Below, piece after piece: positions 8,691 through 18,076 of a stretch of 64,000 nt of DNA. The notes beneath the pieces were generated by a model, which had not been told where the DNA came from, made no database searches, and worked only from the letters and a program-made list of their open reading frames with translations. Source of the stretch: Pseudoalteromonas citrea (GTDB lineage Bacteria; Pseudomonadota; Gammaproteobacteria; Enterobacterales; Alteromonadaceae); the NCBI RefSeq assembly GCF_000238375.3, contig NZ_AHBZ03000021.1, positions 310,001 to 374,000 of the forward strand, in the 5' to 3' direction. Both the position numbers and the translations under genes were made by a program. Each line of letters begins with the position of its first letter. Position 1 is the first letter of the stretch.

Positions 8691-9829
8691 GTGACAATAC
8701 CTTAAGCCCTGTTATCGCGCTTGCTCAAGCGTTAATACAACGCCAATCTGTTACACCAGAAGATGCCGACTGTCAGTCAATGATGAATCAACGCCTGCAA
8801 AAACTGGGGTTTAACATTGAAGAACACTTTTTTGTTGATACGCTGAATACTTGGGCGCGTAAAGGCGATAGTCAGCCACACTTTTGTTTTGCAGGGCACA
8901 CCGATGTAGTCCCTGTAGGTGATGAAGCAGCATGGCAATACCCTCCATTCTCAGGCACTATCGAAAAGGGTATGTTACATGGTAGAGGTGCTGCCGATAT
9001 GAAAGGTTCACTCGCAGCCATGATTGTTGCGACAGAGCGCTTTGTCCAAAAACACCCTGATCATAAAGGGTCTATTTCATATTTGATCACCTCTGATGAA
9101 GAAGGTCCCTTTATCAACGGCACAACTAAAGTCGTTGATTTACTCGAAGCACGCGGTGAAAAAATTGATATGTGCTTGGTGGGTGAACCATCATCCCGAA
9201 ATGTATTAGGAGACGTGGTTAAAAACGGTCGCAGAGGTTCTTTAACGGCACACTTAACGGTCAAAGGAAAACAAGGTCATGTTGCGTACCCCCATCTAGC
9301 CACAAACCCGATCCATAAAGTCGCGCCATTTATAAACGCTTTGACTGAAACCGTTTGGGACAATGGCAATGACTACTTTCCAGCGACCAGCTTACAGGTG
9401 TCAAATATTGCTGGCGGTACAGGTGCTGGCAACGTTATTCCCGGCGACGTATACGTACAGTTTAACTTTCGCTTCAGTACACAGGTCACGGCTGATGAGC
9501 TGAAAAGCCGAGTTCATAACTTATTAAGCGACTTTGCTCTAGAATACGATATTGAGTGGATAGTAAACGGCTTACCATTTTTAACAGAACCAGGGCCTCT
9601 GTTAAATGTTACCTTAGAGGCAATTGAAGAGGTAACAGGTATTCAAAGTACTCCTGAAACATCTGGAGGCACCTCTGATGGACGTTTTATAGCTCAAACG
9701 GGCTGTAAAGTTATAGAGCTTGGCCCACTTAATGCCACCATCCACCAAGTGAACGAATGTGTAAGCACCGACGATCTCGATAAGCTCGCATTAATTTATG
9801 AACGAATCTTGGAAAAACTACTGACCTAA
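8687..9829 (+). CDS. dapE: Succinyl-diaminopimelate desuccinylase
   Basis: 380 residues. Hydrolyses N-succinyl-LL-2,6-diaminopimelate in lysine and peptidoglycan-precursor synthesis; M20 family with two zinc ions. Metal and catalytic motifs are present: [34 protein letters not shown], and a late [13 protein letters not shown]. The start overlaps the previous stop as ATGA and the stop overlaps the next start as TAATG, so three genes are translationally coupled. Confidence 0.96.
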   Translation: MSDNTLSPVIALAQALIQRQSVTPEDADCQSMMNQRLQKLGFNIEEHFFVDTLNTWARKGDSQPHFCFAGHTDVVPVGDEAAWQYPPFSGTIEKGMLHGRGAADMKGSLAAMIVATERFVQKHPDHKGSISYLITSDEEGPFINGTTKVVDLLEARGEKIDMCLVGEPSSRNVLGDVVKNGRRGSLTAHLTVKGKQGHVAYPHLATNPIHKVAPFINALTETVWDNGNDYFPATSLQVSNIAGGTGAGNVIPGDVYVQFNFRFSTQVTADELKSRVHNLLSDFALEYDIEWIVNGLPFLTEPGPLLNVTLEAIEEVTGIQSTPETSGGTSDGRFIAQTGCKVIELGPLNATIHQVNECVSTDDLDKLALIYERILEKLLT

Positions 9830-10521
9830 TGCCTCAGCAAACTTTTGATACGGATTTAGCCAATATCGCCTGTGGGTTAATACAAACCCACTTGTATGAC
9901 TACCAAGGTACTTGGTTACATAAAGACATTGTTAGTGACTTTGATAAACTCAAAACTAACGCGATGAATGCAGGTTTTGAGTTATCTATTGCATCAGCCT
10001 ACCGAGATTTTGAGCGTCAAATGCATATTTGGAACGGAAAATTTCAGGGGGAACGCACTGTATTAGACAAGCTAAATAAACCGATTGATTTATCACAGCT
10101 CAACGAACTTGATAAGTGTCATGCAATTATGCTGTTCTCAGCATTACCAGGCGGAAGCCGACACCACTTTGGCACAGATCTCGATGTATACGCAGGTAAC
10201 TTTTTAAAACCGGGCCAGAAACTACAATTAGAGCCTTGGGAATATCAAACTGATGGTCCTTTTTATGAATTTAATAACTGGCTAGATGAAAACTTAGCAT
10301 CATGTGGTTTTTATCGACCTTATGCACAATACAATGGTGGAGTGGCCGCCGAACCGTGGCATATTAGCCATATCAACACTGCAAAACACCTTAACGACGC
10401 GCAAAGCATCGACAATATAAGCAATGCCATACGTCAATTTGAGGTAGCAGGTAAAGACACAATCTTAGCAAACTTATCAGACTTGCATGCACGTTACATA
10501 CGCAATATATCTTTACCTTAA
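9829..10521 (+). CDS. M15 (VanY-type) D-Ala-D-Ala carboxypeptidase
   Basis: 230 residues. Zinc ligands of the M15B family are visible: SRHHFGTDLDV (His and Asp) and EPWHIS (second His), with the upstream SIASAYRDFERQ helix. Family members remove the terminal D-Ala from peptidoglycan stem peptides. No signal peptide is seen, so cytoplasmic action, for example on recycled or soluble muropeptides, is more likely (inference). It starts one base before the end of dapE; both serve diaminopimelate or peptide cross-link chemistry. Confidence 0.85.
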   Translation: MPQQTFDTDLANIACGLIQTHLYDYQGTWLHKDIVSDFDKLKTNAMNAGFELSIASAYRDFERQMHIWNGKFQGERTVLDKLNKPIDLSQLNELDKCHAIMLFSALPGGSRHHFGTDLDVYAGNFLKPGQKLQLEPWEYQTDGPFYEFNNWLDENLASCGFYRPYAQYNGGVAAEPWHISHINTAKHLNDAQSIDNISNAIRQFEVAGKDTILANLSDLHARYIRNISLP

Positions 10522-10530
10522 ATATGGCAA

Positions 10531-11376
10531 TTAGGTCCGTTTTTGTTTTAAATACACACCTACCGACACTAAAATTACTGCCGCACACACAGCTTGAATT
10601 AGACTAATTGATTCACTTAGCCAAATAAAGCCGAGGAACAACGTAATAATTGGCACTGTCAGTTGTAATGTTGCTGCTGTATCGGCTTTTAGCCATATTA
10701 AGCTTTGATACCACATGACATAGCCTAAGCCAGACGTAATTGCACCACATATTATGGCTAAGCCAGCACCGTACCAGGTAAATACCATGGACGGTGTAAA
10801 CAGCAGTATTATTGGCACAAACAAGCTACATTTGATAAAGCTACCTGCGGTACTTTGCGTAGCTCCTTGTCCTCGCTCACTGAGCGTTGCACCATGTAAA
10901 CTATATGCCCCCCATCCTACGCCACTGATCATCATAGCCACGACAGCAGGCCAATTTATGTCTGATACAACGGGGTTTAATAAAACACTCAGACTTAGCA
11001 AAGCCACAACTAATGCCACCCACTGGACACCCGATAGTCGCTGGCCGAGAAGCAGTCCCCCAACCACCATTGTTAAGGTTACAGATGTAAACAATATTAA
11101 AGCGCCAAATCCTGCATCTAATGCTGTATACGCAAGACTAAAGCCAGCGAGGTACATGAGTAAAGTGATAGCACCATACCAACTGCCATAGCCTGACAGC
11201 TTTGTAACACTTTTTTCTGATACGACTAAGATAACAGCAAGCATAATAGCACCACTAGCCAACCTCAGTCCGGTATAGGTATATTCATCGAGTAATTGAG
11301 AGTTGATCACGTATCGCGTAAAGAGTGAGTTTAAGGCAAAACATACAAGTGCACATACCAATATCAAATATCGCAT
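10531..11376 (-). CDS. EamA/DMT-family transporter
   Basis: 281 residues with about ten membrane helices in two repeated EamA halves; the second half carries the typical TSGLGYVMWYQSLIWLKADTAATLQLTVP signature region of DMT permeases and a final IWLSESIS helix. Such proteins export amino acids or other small metabolites; no substrate is predictable. Convergent with the M15 peptidase gene, only nine bases apart. Its 5' region (11377-11618) holds a structured element that could control it. RBS is weak (AGG about 10 bases ahead of ATG). Confidence 0.85.
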   Translation of the reverse strand: MRYLILVCALVCFALNSLFTRYVINSQLLDEYTYTGLRLASGAIMLAVILVVSEKSVTKLSGYGSWYGAITLLMYLAGFSLAYTALDAGFGALILFTSVTLTMVVGGLLLGQRLSGVQWVALVVALLSLSVLLNPVVSDINWPAVVAMMISGVGWGAYSLHGATLSERGQGATQSTAGSFIKCSLFVPIILLFTPSMVFTWYGAGLAIICGAITSGLGYVMWYQSLIWLKADTAATLQLTVPIITLFLGFIWLSESISLIQAVCAAVILVSVGVYLKQKRT

Positions 11377-11508
11377 AACATGATGCCTATTAAAAAAGCG
11401 CTACGTTCATATCAATCGTGCTCCATATCAAGCCTGTTTTTTTACATAGAAATTAAAGGCTAATATATTGTTCACACCGTGATTAATAAAAAATTTACCA
11501 CACTGGAA

Positions 11509-11616
11509 GGGCCCACTATGCAATGACTTACCTAAAAAGCATTATCTTCCAAGGTAAATCATTTGCAGCATCTCACATGGGGGTGTCATCAAAGGGCAAT
11601 ATCACCCAGAGGACCC
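11509..11616 (-). ncRNA. Candidate structured RNA / riboswitch-like leader
   Basis: Read on the minus strand, a closing stem GGGUCC (11616-11611) / GGGCCC (11514-11509) encloses three hairpins: GGGUG-AUAU-UGCCC (11607-11594), a short CAC/GUG hairpin (11585-11574), and a 14-pair stem with one bulged A (11566-11552 with 11533-11520). Several pairs are G-U only on the minus strand (they would be A-C on the plus strand), so an RNA transcribed leftward is favoured. It begins 2 bases after the alaA stop and lies 133 bases before the EamA start. It matches no riboswitch consensus I know. Confidence 0.45.
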
Positions 11617-11618
11617 GA

Positions 11619-12836
11619 CTATGACTGTCGATAACCATCAAAGAAGTATTTAATTCTTTGCATTGCAGGTTCAAGTTCATCTTTATGAGGTAAGAAGACT
11701 AATCTAAAGTGATCTGGTTTCGGCCAATTAAAGGCTCGTCCCGGTACCAACATGATTTTTTCTTCGCGCAGTAAATCAAGCATCATTTGCTCATCATTGG
11801 TTACGTTAAACTTGGCTAAGTCTATTTTTGGAAAAGCATACAGCGCACCTTTAGGCTTTACACAGGTGATACCATCAATCGCATTAAGGCCCTCTGTTGC
11901 AATCTTACGTTGCTCATACAACCGACCACCAGGCAAAATCAAGTTATCAATAGATTGTATTCCACCAAGCGCTTGCTGAATCGCAAACTGAGCGGGCACG
12001 TTTGCACACAATCGCATGGAGGCGAGCATGTTAAAACCGGTAATAAGATCGCCCATGGCACTAATTTTACCACTTAAGATCATCCACCCCATACGTAACC
12101 CTGCCGCACGATATGACTTAGCTAACCCATTAAATGTGATCACAGGCAGGTCATCACACATCGCCGCAATTGACATATGCTCTATATCGTCATAAATGAT
12201 CTTTTCATAAATCTCATCACTCAGTAATAACAGGTTATGTTCGCGCGCGATGTCAATCAGCCCTTGAAGCAAGGTTTTGTCGTAAACAGCCCCCGTTGGA
12301 TTATTTGGATTGATCAAGACCAACGCCTTAGTGCGAGAGGTTACTTTAGCGCGAATGTCTTCCAAATCAGGAAACCAATCTTGCTCTTCATCACACAAGT
12401 AGTGCACAGGTGTCCCACCAGCCAATTTTACTGATGCTGTCCAAAGTGGGTAATCCGGTGCAGGAATTAACACTTCGTCACCGCTGTCAAGCAGTGCCTG
12501 TGTTGTCATTTGAATCAGCTCACTCACTCCGTTGCCAATGTAGATATTGTCAACATTAATACTCGGTAAGCTTTTTTGTTGGTAATGCTGGTAAATAGCA
12601 ACTCGCGCTGAATACAACCCTTTAGAATCGCAATAACCCTGTGCTGCATGTAGGTTGCGAATAATATCGCGATGCATGTCTTCAGGCATATCAAAACCAA
12701 ATACGGCTGGATTACCAATATTAAGTTTTAGGACTTTAAGTCCTTCGTCTTCCATTTTTTTTGCTTGATCAAGCACTGGCCCACGAATGTCGTAGTACAC
12801 CCCGTTTAATTTATTGCTTTTTGTTAGTTTAGTCAT
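11619..12836 (-). CDS. alaA: Alanine-synthesising aminotransferase AlaA
   Basis: 405 residues, the length of E. coli AlaA (YfbQ), a PLP-dependent glutamate-pyruvate aminotransferase. Family features: YYDIRGPVLDQAKKMEDEG at the N-terminus, LKLNIGNPAVFGFD, INPNNPTGAVY, SDEIYEKI, and the PLP lysine in NGLAKSYRAAGLRMGW. Start 12836 is fixed by GGGAG six bases upstream; an in-frame start five codons earlier would lie over this site. The stop is directly followed by the structured element before the EamA gene, so read-through transcription of the transporter is possible. Confidence 0.92.
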   Translation of the reverse strand: MTKLTKSNKLNGVYYDIRGPVLDQAKKMEDEGLKVLKLNIGNPAVFGFDMPEDMHRDIIRNLHAAQGYCDSKGLYSARVAIYQHYQQKSLPSINVDNIYIGNGVSELIQMTTQALLDSGDEVLIPAPDYPLWTASVKLAGGTPVHYLCDEEQDWFPDLEDIRAKVTSRTKALVLINPNNPTGAVYDKTLLQGLIDIAREHNLLLLSDEIYEKIIYDDIEHMSIAAMCDDLPVITFNGLAKSYRAAGLRMGWMILSGKISAMGDLITGFNMLASMRLCANVPAQFAIQQALGGIQSIDNLILPGGRLYEQRKIATEGLNAIDGITCVKPKGALYAFPKIDLAKFNVTNDEQMMLDLLREEKIMLVPGRAFNWPKPDHFRLVFLPHKDELEPAMQRIKYFFDGYRQS

Positions 12837-12930
12837 TAATTTCTCCCTCATTCGGCTTTAGAATAGCCTAAAAAGCCTTCCAATAACCAGAGGGAGTTTA
12901 CACTTTTTGCTCGGTTTATTTATGGCTTAG

Positions 12931-13281
12931 CTACAGAGAAGCTTTAGAAGAGAGCCATTGTAATAATTGTGTTTTTGAGCCTGCAACTTGTGCTGATAAG
13001 CGAGCAACATTCTCTTGTACCGACGGCGTATCTTCGTTGATTAAGCCTTGCTCAATTGCTCGAGCCGTATTACTCAAGCTCATTGCACCAAACTGTGCTG
13101 CATTTGACTTTAAGCTGTGCGCATGACGTATCGCGTCTTGGTTATTCGAGGTCAATGCCATTCTTAATTCATTTTCAAGTCGTTCAAACTCATCACAGCA
13201 AAAAGTCAGCGTGTCTTCAAACTGATCACCCAAAAGTGATTGCATACCTTCTAAGGCGTCTTCGTTAATAGTTACATTCAT
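12931..13281 (-). CDS. Stand-alone Hpt phosphotransfer protein
   Basis: 116 residues, one histidine phosphotransfer domain. The phospho-accepting His55 is in AHSLKSNAAQFGA, the standard Hpt motif. Such proteins relay phosphate from hybrid kinases to response regulators. No kinase or regulator gene is adjacent, so the partner is unknown. Start 13281 is supported by AAGGGA five bases upstream; an in-frame start 20 codons earlier has no such signal. Divergent from the DTW gene with 113 bases between the starts. Confidence 0.88.
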   Translation of the reverse strand: MNVTINEDALEGMQSLLGDQFEDTLTFCCDEFERLENELRMALTSNNQDAIRHAHSLKSNAAQFGAMSLSNTARAIEQGLINEDTPSVQENVARLSAQVAGSKTQLLQWLSSKASL

Positions 13282-13394
13282 AACAATCCCTTCGTCTTGT
13301 TTAATACTTGTAATGCTAGTCAATTCAGTAACTATTAGCAAAACAATTCACGATATATGGTACTATTTGCCCAGGTTTTATCCACGAGTAGCTC

Positions 13395-13991
13395 ATGAAA
13401 CGTTTACAATGCTCACACTGTACATACCCACTCACAACGTGTGTGTGTAAATACTTACAAGAACCGATTAAAAATAGAACTAGAATCATCATTTTGCAAC
13501 ACCCTGATGAAACCGAGCTGGCAAAAAATACAGTGCGGTTATTGACTCTACAATTATCAAATATCGAAGTGTATGTGGGTGAGTCACAGCGGGACTTTAT
13601 GCAGCTGCTATCACAACTTAATTTAGCAACCTGCGCATTATTGTATCCATCAGAGCATTCAGTTGCGGCAGAAACCTTGCCTAATTCACAATGCAACATA
13701 GAAACCTTACTGGTTATTGATGGTACATGGAAAAAAACCAATAAAATTTTAGCCCTAAACCCTTGGCTAAAAACACTCCTTGCAGTGAGCTTTAACGACA
13801 TTCCCAAAAATAAGTATACTATTCGTAAAGCAGAGCAGGTCTATAGCTTGTCAACTCTTGAAGCCGTAGGGCTTTTCCTAACCCATCATGACAGTATAGA
13901 CTCACAACCGTTACTATCATTACTAGACGGTATGATAGAAGAACAAACTAAGTTTATGCCTGCCCATGTTAAGGCTAGATACCCAGAATGA
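13395..13991 (+). CDS. tapT: DTW-domain tRNA-uridine aminocarboxypropyltransferase
   Basis: 198 residues of the DTW family. The N-terminus holds a Cys cluster (CSHCTYPLTTCVC) typical of a zinc site; ILQHPDE and LYPSE follow; the signature region is LLVIDGTWKKTNKI; the end has KNKYTIRKAEQVYSLSTLEA. E. coli TapT (YfiP) adds the 3-amino-3-carboxypropyl group of SAM to tRNA U47. Orthology to TapT itself rather than another DTW paralogue is inferred. It overlaps the next gene by four bases (ATGA). Confidence 0.8.
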   Translation: MKRLQCSHCTYPLTTCVCKYLQEPIKNRTRIIILQHPDETELAKNTVRLLTLQLSNIEVYVGESQRDFMQLLSQLNLATCALLYPSEHSVAAETLPNSQCNIETLLVIDGTWKKTNKILALNPWLKTLLAVSFNDIPKNKYTIRKAEQVYSLSTLEAVGLFLTHHDSIDSQPLLSLLDGMIEEQTKFMPAHVKARYPE

Positions 13992-14779
13992 AAGTGACGC
14001 GTCTGAGTAAAGGGTTCCGTCGTAACGGTCCTGATTATCGATTTGGTGACCAAGTTGATTTCGATGAAGTGCGCGATACATTTGGTTTTTGTACTATTTC
14101 TATTGGCCAATGGGTCACTAAAAGTGAGCGCTATATCAGCGCCAATTTAATCTATGATGCACTAGCCGATTTGGCGCAAATACTTAACATTCCACCAGAA
14201 GCTATCGGTTTAAGAGGCACGCTTAACTTTTCTTTTGGTACAGGAGGTCAATTAGGTGTGCAAGCACATTACAATAGTGCATCTCGAACCTTAGCGCTGG
14301 CTAAAAACGCAGGTGCCGGAGCCATCGCGCACGAATGGTGGCATGCGTTTGATCACTATATTTGTAAGCACATGTTTACTACAACCTCTGCCCATGGATT
14401 TGCTTCGAGTTACTGGTTAAGCAACATACAGAAAAAAGCCCACCCATTAAACACCATTCTCAGTGACTTTTATCAAACCTGCTTATTAGACGTAACCGCG
14501 AACAACCCCAGTGTCTACTTTAATGAAGCAGTGCATTTAGATAAGCAATACAACCAACTGTATTTCAGTAAACCTGAAGAGCTGACAGCCCGAGCATTCG
14601 AAGCATGTATCGCATACCATGCGAGCATACAGAACGCATTTTTAGTCAGTGGCATAATCAATAGTGACTTAGAAAAGGCTGGCGGGTTTCCTTGCGCTTC
14701 ACTTCGTGCCCAACTCTCACAGCATGTGTTTAATTACTTTAACGTACTAGGTGCTGCTTTACATCATCGGCGCGATTAG
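13988..14779 (+). CDS. HExxH protein of the LPD1 / CLCA_X type
   Basis: 263 residues, unknown function. The central part, GLRGTLNFSFGTGGQLG followed by GAGAIAHEWWHAFDHYI, is a zincin-like HExxH motif in the context seen in LPD1 (large polyvalent protein-associated) domains of phage and plasmid proteins and in the CLCA_X group of marine gammaproteobacteria. A later SKPEELTARAFEACI block could provide the third zinc ligand (Glu), as in other zincins. No signal peptide. Coupled to tapT by a four-base overlap, while its 3' end overlaps the convergent EAL gene by 41 bases. A metallopeptidase role is possible but not shown. Confidence 0.6.
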   Translation: MKVTRLSKGFRRNGPDYRFGDQVDFDEVRDTFGFCTISIGQWVTKSERYISANLIYDALADLAQILNIPPEAIGLRGTLNFSFGTGGQLGVQAHYNSASRTLALAKNAGAGAIAHEWWHAFDHYICKHMFTTTSAHGFASSYWLSNIQKKAHPLNTILSDFYQTCLLDVTANNPSVYFNEAVHLDKQYNQLYFSKPEELTARAFEACIAYHASIQNAFLVSGIINSDLEKAGGFPCASLRAQLSQHVFNYFNVLGAALHHRRD

Positions 14780-17216
14780 CCTTATTTAACCAAACTAAAT
14801 ATTCATCAAATGGTAATGGACGAGAAATAAAATAACCTTGCCCAAAGTCGCAGCCAAACCCTTGTAGTCGCGTATAACTAGCGAGGCTTTCAATTCCTTC
14901 AGCCACAACTTTTGACCCCAAGCTATGCGCCATATCGCAGGTGGCTTTACAAATAGTTTGGTTACTTCGAGAACTTTCTATATCCATGACAAATTGCTTA
15001 TCAATCTTTAGCTCATCAAAGCCTAACTGACTTAAATATGCCAAAGACGAATAACCCGTACCAAAATCATCAATCGCGACCTTGATGCCAATACGCCTAT
15101 AATCATCAACGATCCCTTTTAAATTCGCTTCTTTACCAATGGTCACAGACTCAGTGATCTCCAAGATGATTTGACGCGGATTTAAATCGAGTTCATTGAT
15201 AAGTGTGATCAGTTGTACCGTTAGCTCTCGTTTAGCTAGGTCTTTTCCAGAGATATTGAGTGATAGAACATGGTTGGGGTACAGTTCAACGATTTGTTTT
15301 TGATAATGAAACCCTTGCTCAATAACCCACTCTGTCACTGAATATATCATTCCTGATGACTCTGCAATAGGTATAAACTCATCTGGTGGTACTTGCCCCA
15401 ACTCTGGGTGTTCCCACCTTAGCAACCCCTCTGCTCCCTGCACCTTTCCAGTCGATAAGTTAACTTGGGGCTGCATATAAAGTGCAAACTCGCCTTTATC
15501 TAACGCTGTTTTTAATGCAGAGGTAACTTTAAGCCTGCGCTCAGACACTATAGAGTTAGCCACGTCGAAAAGCTGCCATCGCTCACTGCTGGAACACTTA
15601 GTAGCTAATGCCAACATAGCTCGCTGTATCAATTTCTCGGCACTTTTAGCATGAACAGGCGAATGCGCAACACCAATCTCTATTTTATCGACCAGTTGAT
15701 GCCCTTTTAACTCTACTCCTTCTTCAAACACTGAAGAAAGTAAACAGACGTACTGCTCTACTTGCGACAACGACAATTTACCCACCAAAATCACCGCGAA
15801 CACCGATTCATCTAACCGGTAAATATCAGTATGCTTGTCACTGTGCTTAGTGCTAATCGTAGAATTGCCATACGTATCAAGTTGTAAGTTAAGCTTTTCA
15901 AACAAGCTATTTAAATGCCTATCAGCATAATCCATTCCGTAATTAAGCCGAATACTATTGAGGACTAATGGTTTAAATAACAATAATGTGTGGTGCTGGT
16001 GATTTGATGCAAGCTTGCTTAATTTTTGATTAAGCGCCAAACGATTTGGCAAACCCGTATCTTTATCATGATTTGTGTAAAAAACAAATGCATCTCTTTG
16101 TTGCTTGTCTCTCAAGTAAATAACTAATCCAAGTAAGCTAACATGTGAGATCACGGCTACTTGACTCAGATTAACTAAAGCACTATTTACAAATACACCT
16201 AGTTGCATGCTTACCCATGTAAAGGCTAATACAAACATAGGTAACCAAGCTAACAGCAACACTCGAGCCTCTGTTACATGTTCTCTACCCAATTGTGTAC
16301 ACATAGCGATACCGAGCCCTACCGTCGTGAGCACGCTCAAGGCTTGAACTTGCACCGCAATTGGTGAACCAATACCAATAGACAATAGCCCCATAAAAAT
16401 CAGTAAAGCAGCCAAAATAAAAGTTGGGTATGTTAGCTGCTTTGCATTTTTATTGATTTTAAAGAAGGTGAAGTGAAAGAGTAAGCAAGCTGCAAGTCCC
16501 ATGACCACCAGCATACTACAATGATGAGTAAACCACTGGGCTACCTTTTGTGGTAAATAATAATAAATACTGCCATTGTTTGCACTGCACTGTAATGCTA
16601 ATAACAGTAAATATCCACCCAAATATAGTAAATAATGGCGACTACTAAATACAGCCACCGAGGCAATAAAAAGTGCCACAAAGTACAATAAGCCGAGTTC
16701 TAACCCGTACCAGAAAAGCCTCGTTTGAGAGTGTTCCGAAAAATCATGAGCAGACTGTACTTGATAGTCAATCCGAGCATTAAAAGGCGCTTGAAACCGA
16801 ATATAGATCTGTTGAGGAAACTCAGACGTCGTATATTTAATATGGGGATAAATACTTTGTAATCTCGGCAGTACTGCATTGTCTATCGGTAAATTAACCG
16901 CAACAATGACTTGACCTAATTCAACAACATACATATCAAGTGCTGTTTCAACAGGTTTATAAATGGTGAAATATTCTTCGCGGGTACTATTGGGAGCAGC
17001 GGGAATATCTACTCTTAGCCAAGTAGAAATAGCTTTCGCTGCGACAACTTTGTCTTGCTCAATTATCTCAAATTGACCATGACCATTTATAATTTCATTA
17101 ATGGTCATTTCATTGCTTAGATCATTAAATACTTGTGCAGCCATTACATTGGCGCACATACCAGTCATGATAAGCAACGCACACAGCATCTTTAAAGCTT
17201 TGTCACATCCCCACAT
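14739..17216 (-). CDS. Membrane EAL phosphodiesterase with degenerate GGDEF domain
   Basis: 825 residues. Signal peptide (start MWGCDKALKMLCALL), a periplasmic 7TMR-DISM-like domain, about seven membrane helices (roughly 180-380), a GGDEF domain around 380-560 and an EAL domain around 570-820. The GGDEF site reads RLDES, so diguanylate cyclase activity is not expected. The EAL site looks intact: EGLLRW, LNISGKDL, EITES, DDFGTGYSSL, LKIDKQF, AEGIES and GQGYFISRPL, so it should hydrolyse c-di-GMP. Start 17216 is fixed by AAGGAG five bases upstream. A membrane sensor that lowers c-di-GMP on binding a periplasmic ligand (inference). Confidence 0.9.
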   Translation of the reverse strand: MWGCDKALKMLCALLIMTGMCANVMAAQVFNDLSNEMTINEIINGHGQFEIIEQDKVVAAKAISTWLRVDIPAAPNSTREEYFTIYKPVETALDMYVVELGQVIVAVNLPIDNAVLPRLQSIYPHIKYTTSEFPQQIYIRFQAPFNARIDYQVQSAHDFSEHSQTRLFWYGLELGLLYFVALFIASVAVFSSRHYLLYLGGYLLLLALQCSANNGSIYYYLPQKVAQWFTHHCSMLVVMGLAACLLFHFTFFKINKNAKQLTYPTFILAALLIFMGLLSIGIGSPIAVQVQALSVLTTVGLGIAMCTQLGREHVTEARVLLLAWLPMFVLAFTWVSMQLGVFVNSALVNLSQVAVISHVSLLGLVIYLRDKQQRDAFVFYTNHDKDTGLPNRLALNQKLSKLASNHQHHTLLLFKPLVLNSIRLNYGMDYADRHLNSLFEKLNLQLDTYGNSTISTKHSDKHTDIYRLDESVFAVILVGKLSLSQVEQYVCLLSSVFEEGVELKGHQLVDKIEIGVAHSPVHAKSAEKLIQRAMLALATKCSSSERWQLFDVANSIVSERRLKVTSALKTALDKGEFALYMQPQVNLSTGKVQGAEGLLRWEHPELGQVPPDEFIPIAESSGMIYSVTEWVIEQGFHYQKQIVELYPNHVLSLNISGKDLAKRELTVQLITLINELDLNPRQIILEITESVTIGKEANLKGIVDDYRRIGIKVAIDDFGTGYSSLAYLSQLGFDELKIDKQFVMDIESSRSNQTICKATCDMAHSLGSKVVAEGIESLASYTRLQGFGCDFGQGYFISRPLPFDEYLVWLNKANRADDVKQHLVR

Positions 17217-17402
17217 ACTCTCTCCTTGATGTCGAGACAGTTCGTCTCGTTCAATCAATATTAAAGTATGTAAACTTTATTCAGTATTGCCAGTATTGAA
17301 TAAAAATATTCATATATTAATATGACCTAGCTCAAGGTAATGAATTAAATCTGTGAAGACTTTACAAAAAGAGGGTATTACAGAACTTAAAAGTACTCAA
17401 TA

Positions 17403-17477
17403 CTTGGCTTTTTTCAGTGTCGATAAAAACTGTTGCTGGACGCTGAACACAGTTATTGATCCAATTAAAAAGCCAAG
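17403..17477. repeat. 11-bp inverted repeat downstream of dcd
   Basis: CTTGGCTTTTT (17403-17413) and AAAAAGCCAAG (17467-17477) are exact inverted copies 53 bases apart, with a smaller inverted pair (AACTG / CAGTT) between them. It lies 8 bases after the dcd stop and may end that transcript, although the T run is on the far arm rather than after a compact stem. Confidence 0.5.
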
Positions 17478-17485
17478 CATATCAC

Positions 17486-18073
17486 TTATTGTTTATCGTC
17501 GCTGATCCGGCTCGCTACAGCACTATTTTGCCCTTTATATTTAGCATCTTTTCTTGCGTTATAAGGGGTTTGTGCCTCACTACTCATCGTTTCAAAACTT
17601 AAAGCACCTATCTTCATATTTGGTCTAAGTGCAAGGGGTAATTTACCAGAGTTATAAAACTCAAGTACAATATTTCCAGACCAGCCCGGATCAATACGGT
17701 GTGCTGTTACATGCACCATTAACCCTAACCTCGCCAGCGATGAACGCCCATCTAACCACCCAACAAGATCAGCAGGCAACGTCACAGACTCATAGGTTAT
17801 CGCTAATGCAAGTTGTCCTGGGTGTAAAAAGAATGCTTCATTCTCGTCCAAGACAATTTCATCGCTCATAATCGATTCCATTGCGGCATTTAGCTGATCT
17901 TTTGGCCCGCTTAAATCAACGTATGGGGCTGCGTGATCTTGAAATACACGAAATTTATTTCCTAAGCGTAAATCCAACGTGATCCCAGAGATCATACCCT
18001 CTTCTGGTTTTGGCTCAATAATGATCCGTTGTTCTTCTATCGCTTGTTTTATATGGGTATCTGATAATCTCAT
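17486..18073 (-). CDS. dcd: dCTP deaminase
   Basis: 195 residues, the family length. Deaminates dCTP to dUTP for thymidylate synthesis. Motifs: [14 protein letters not shown], the nucleotide-binding [28 protein letters not shown], and [24 protein letters not shown] with the catalytic Glu in VLEF. It starts 3 bases after the mrp stop, so mrp-dcd form an operon. Confidence 0.97.
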   Translation of the reverse strand: MRLSDTHIKQAIEEQRIIIEPKPEEGMISGITLDLRLGNKFRVFQDHAAPYVDLSGPKDQLNAAMESIMSDEIVLDENEAFFLHPGQLALAITYESVTLPADLVGWLDGRSSLARLGLMVHVTAHRIDPGWSGNIVLEFYNSGKLPLALRPNMKIGALSFETMSSEAQTPYNARKDAKYKGQNSAVASRISDDKQ

Positions 18074-18076
18074 TGA

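Noticed and set aside
10754-11191. 145-residue plus-strand frame inside the EamA gene
   Set aside because: Antisense shadow of a membrane protein; no start signal.
11509-11616. Known riboswitch (TPP, lysine, glycine, fluoride, ykkC, c-di-GMP)
   Set aside because: I compared the conserved core sequences I remember and none is present.
13325-13807. 160-residue minus-strand frame over the tapT-like gene
   Set aside because: The plus-strand DTW protein is clear; this is its complement.
13988-14779. Prophage remnant suggested by the LPD1-like domain
   Set aside because: No other phage, integrase or att-like feature nearby; the gene is coupled to a core tRNA-modification gene.
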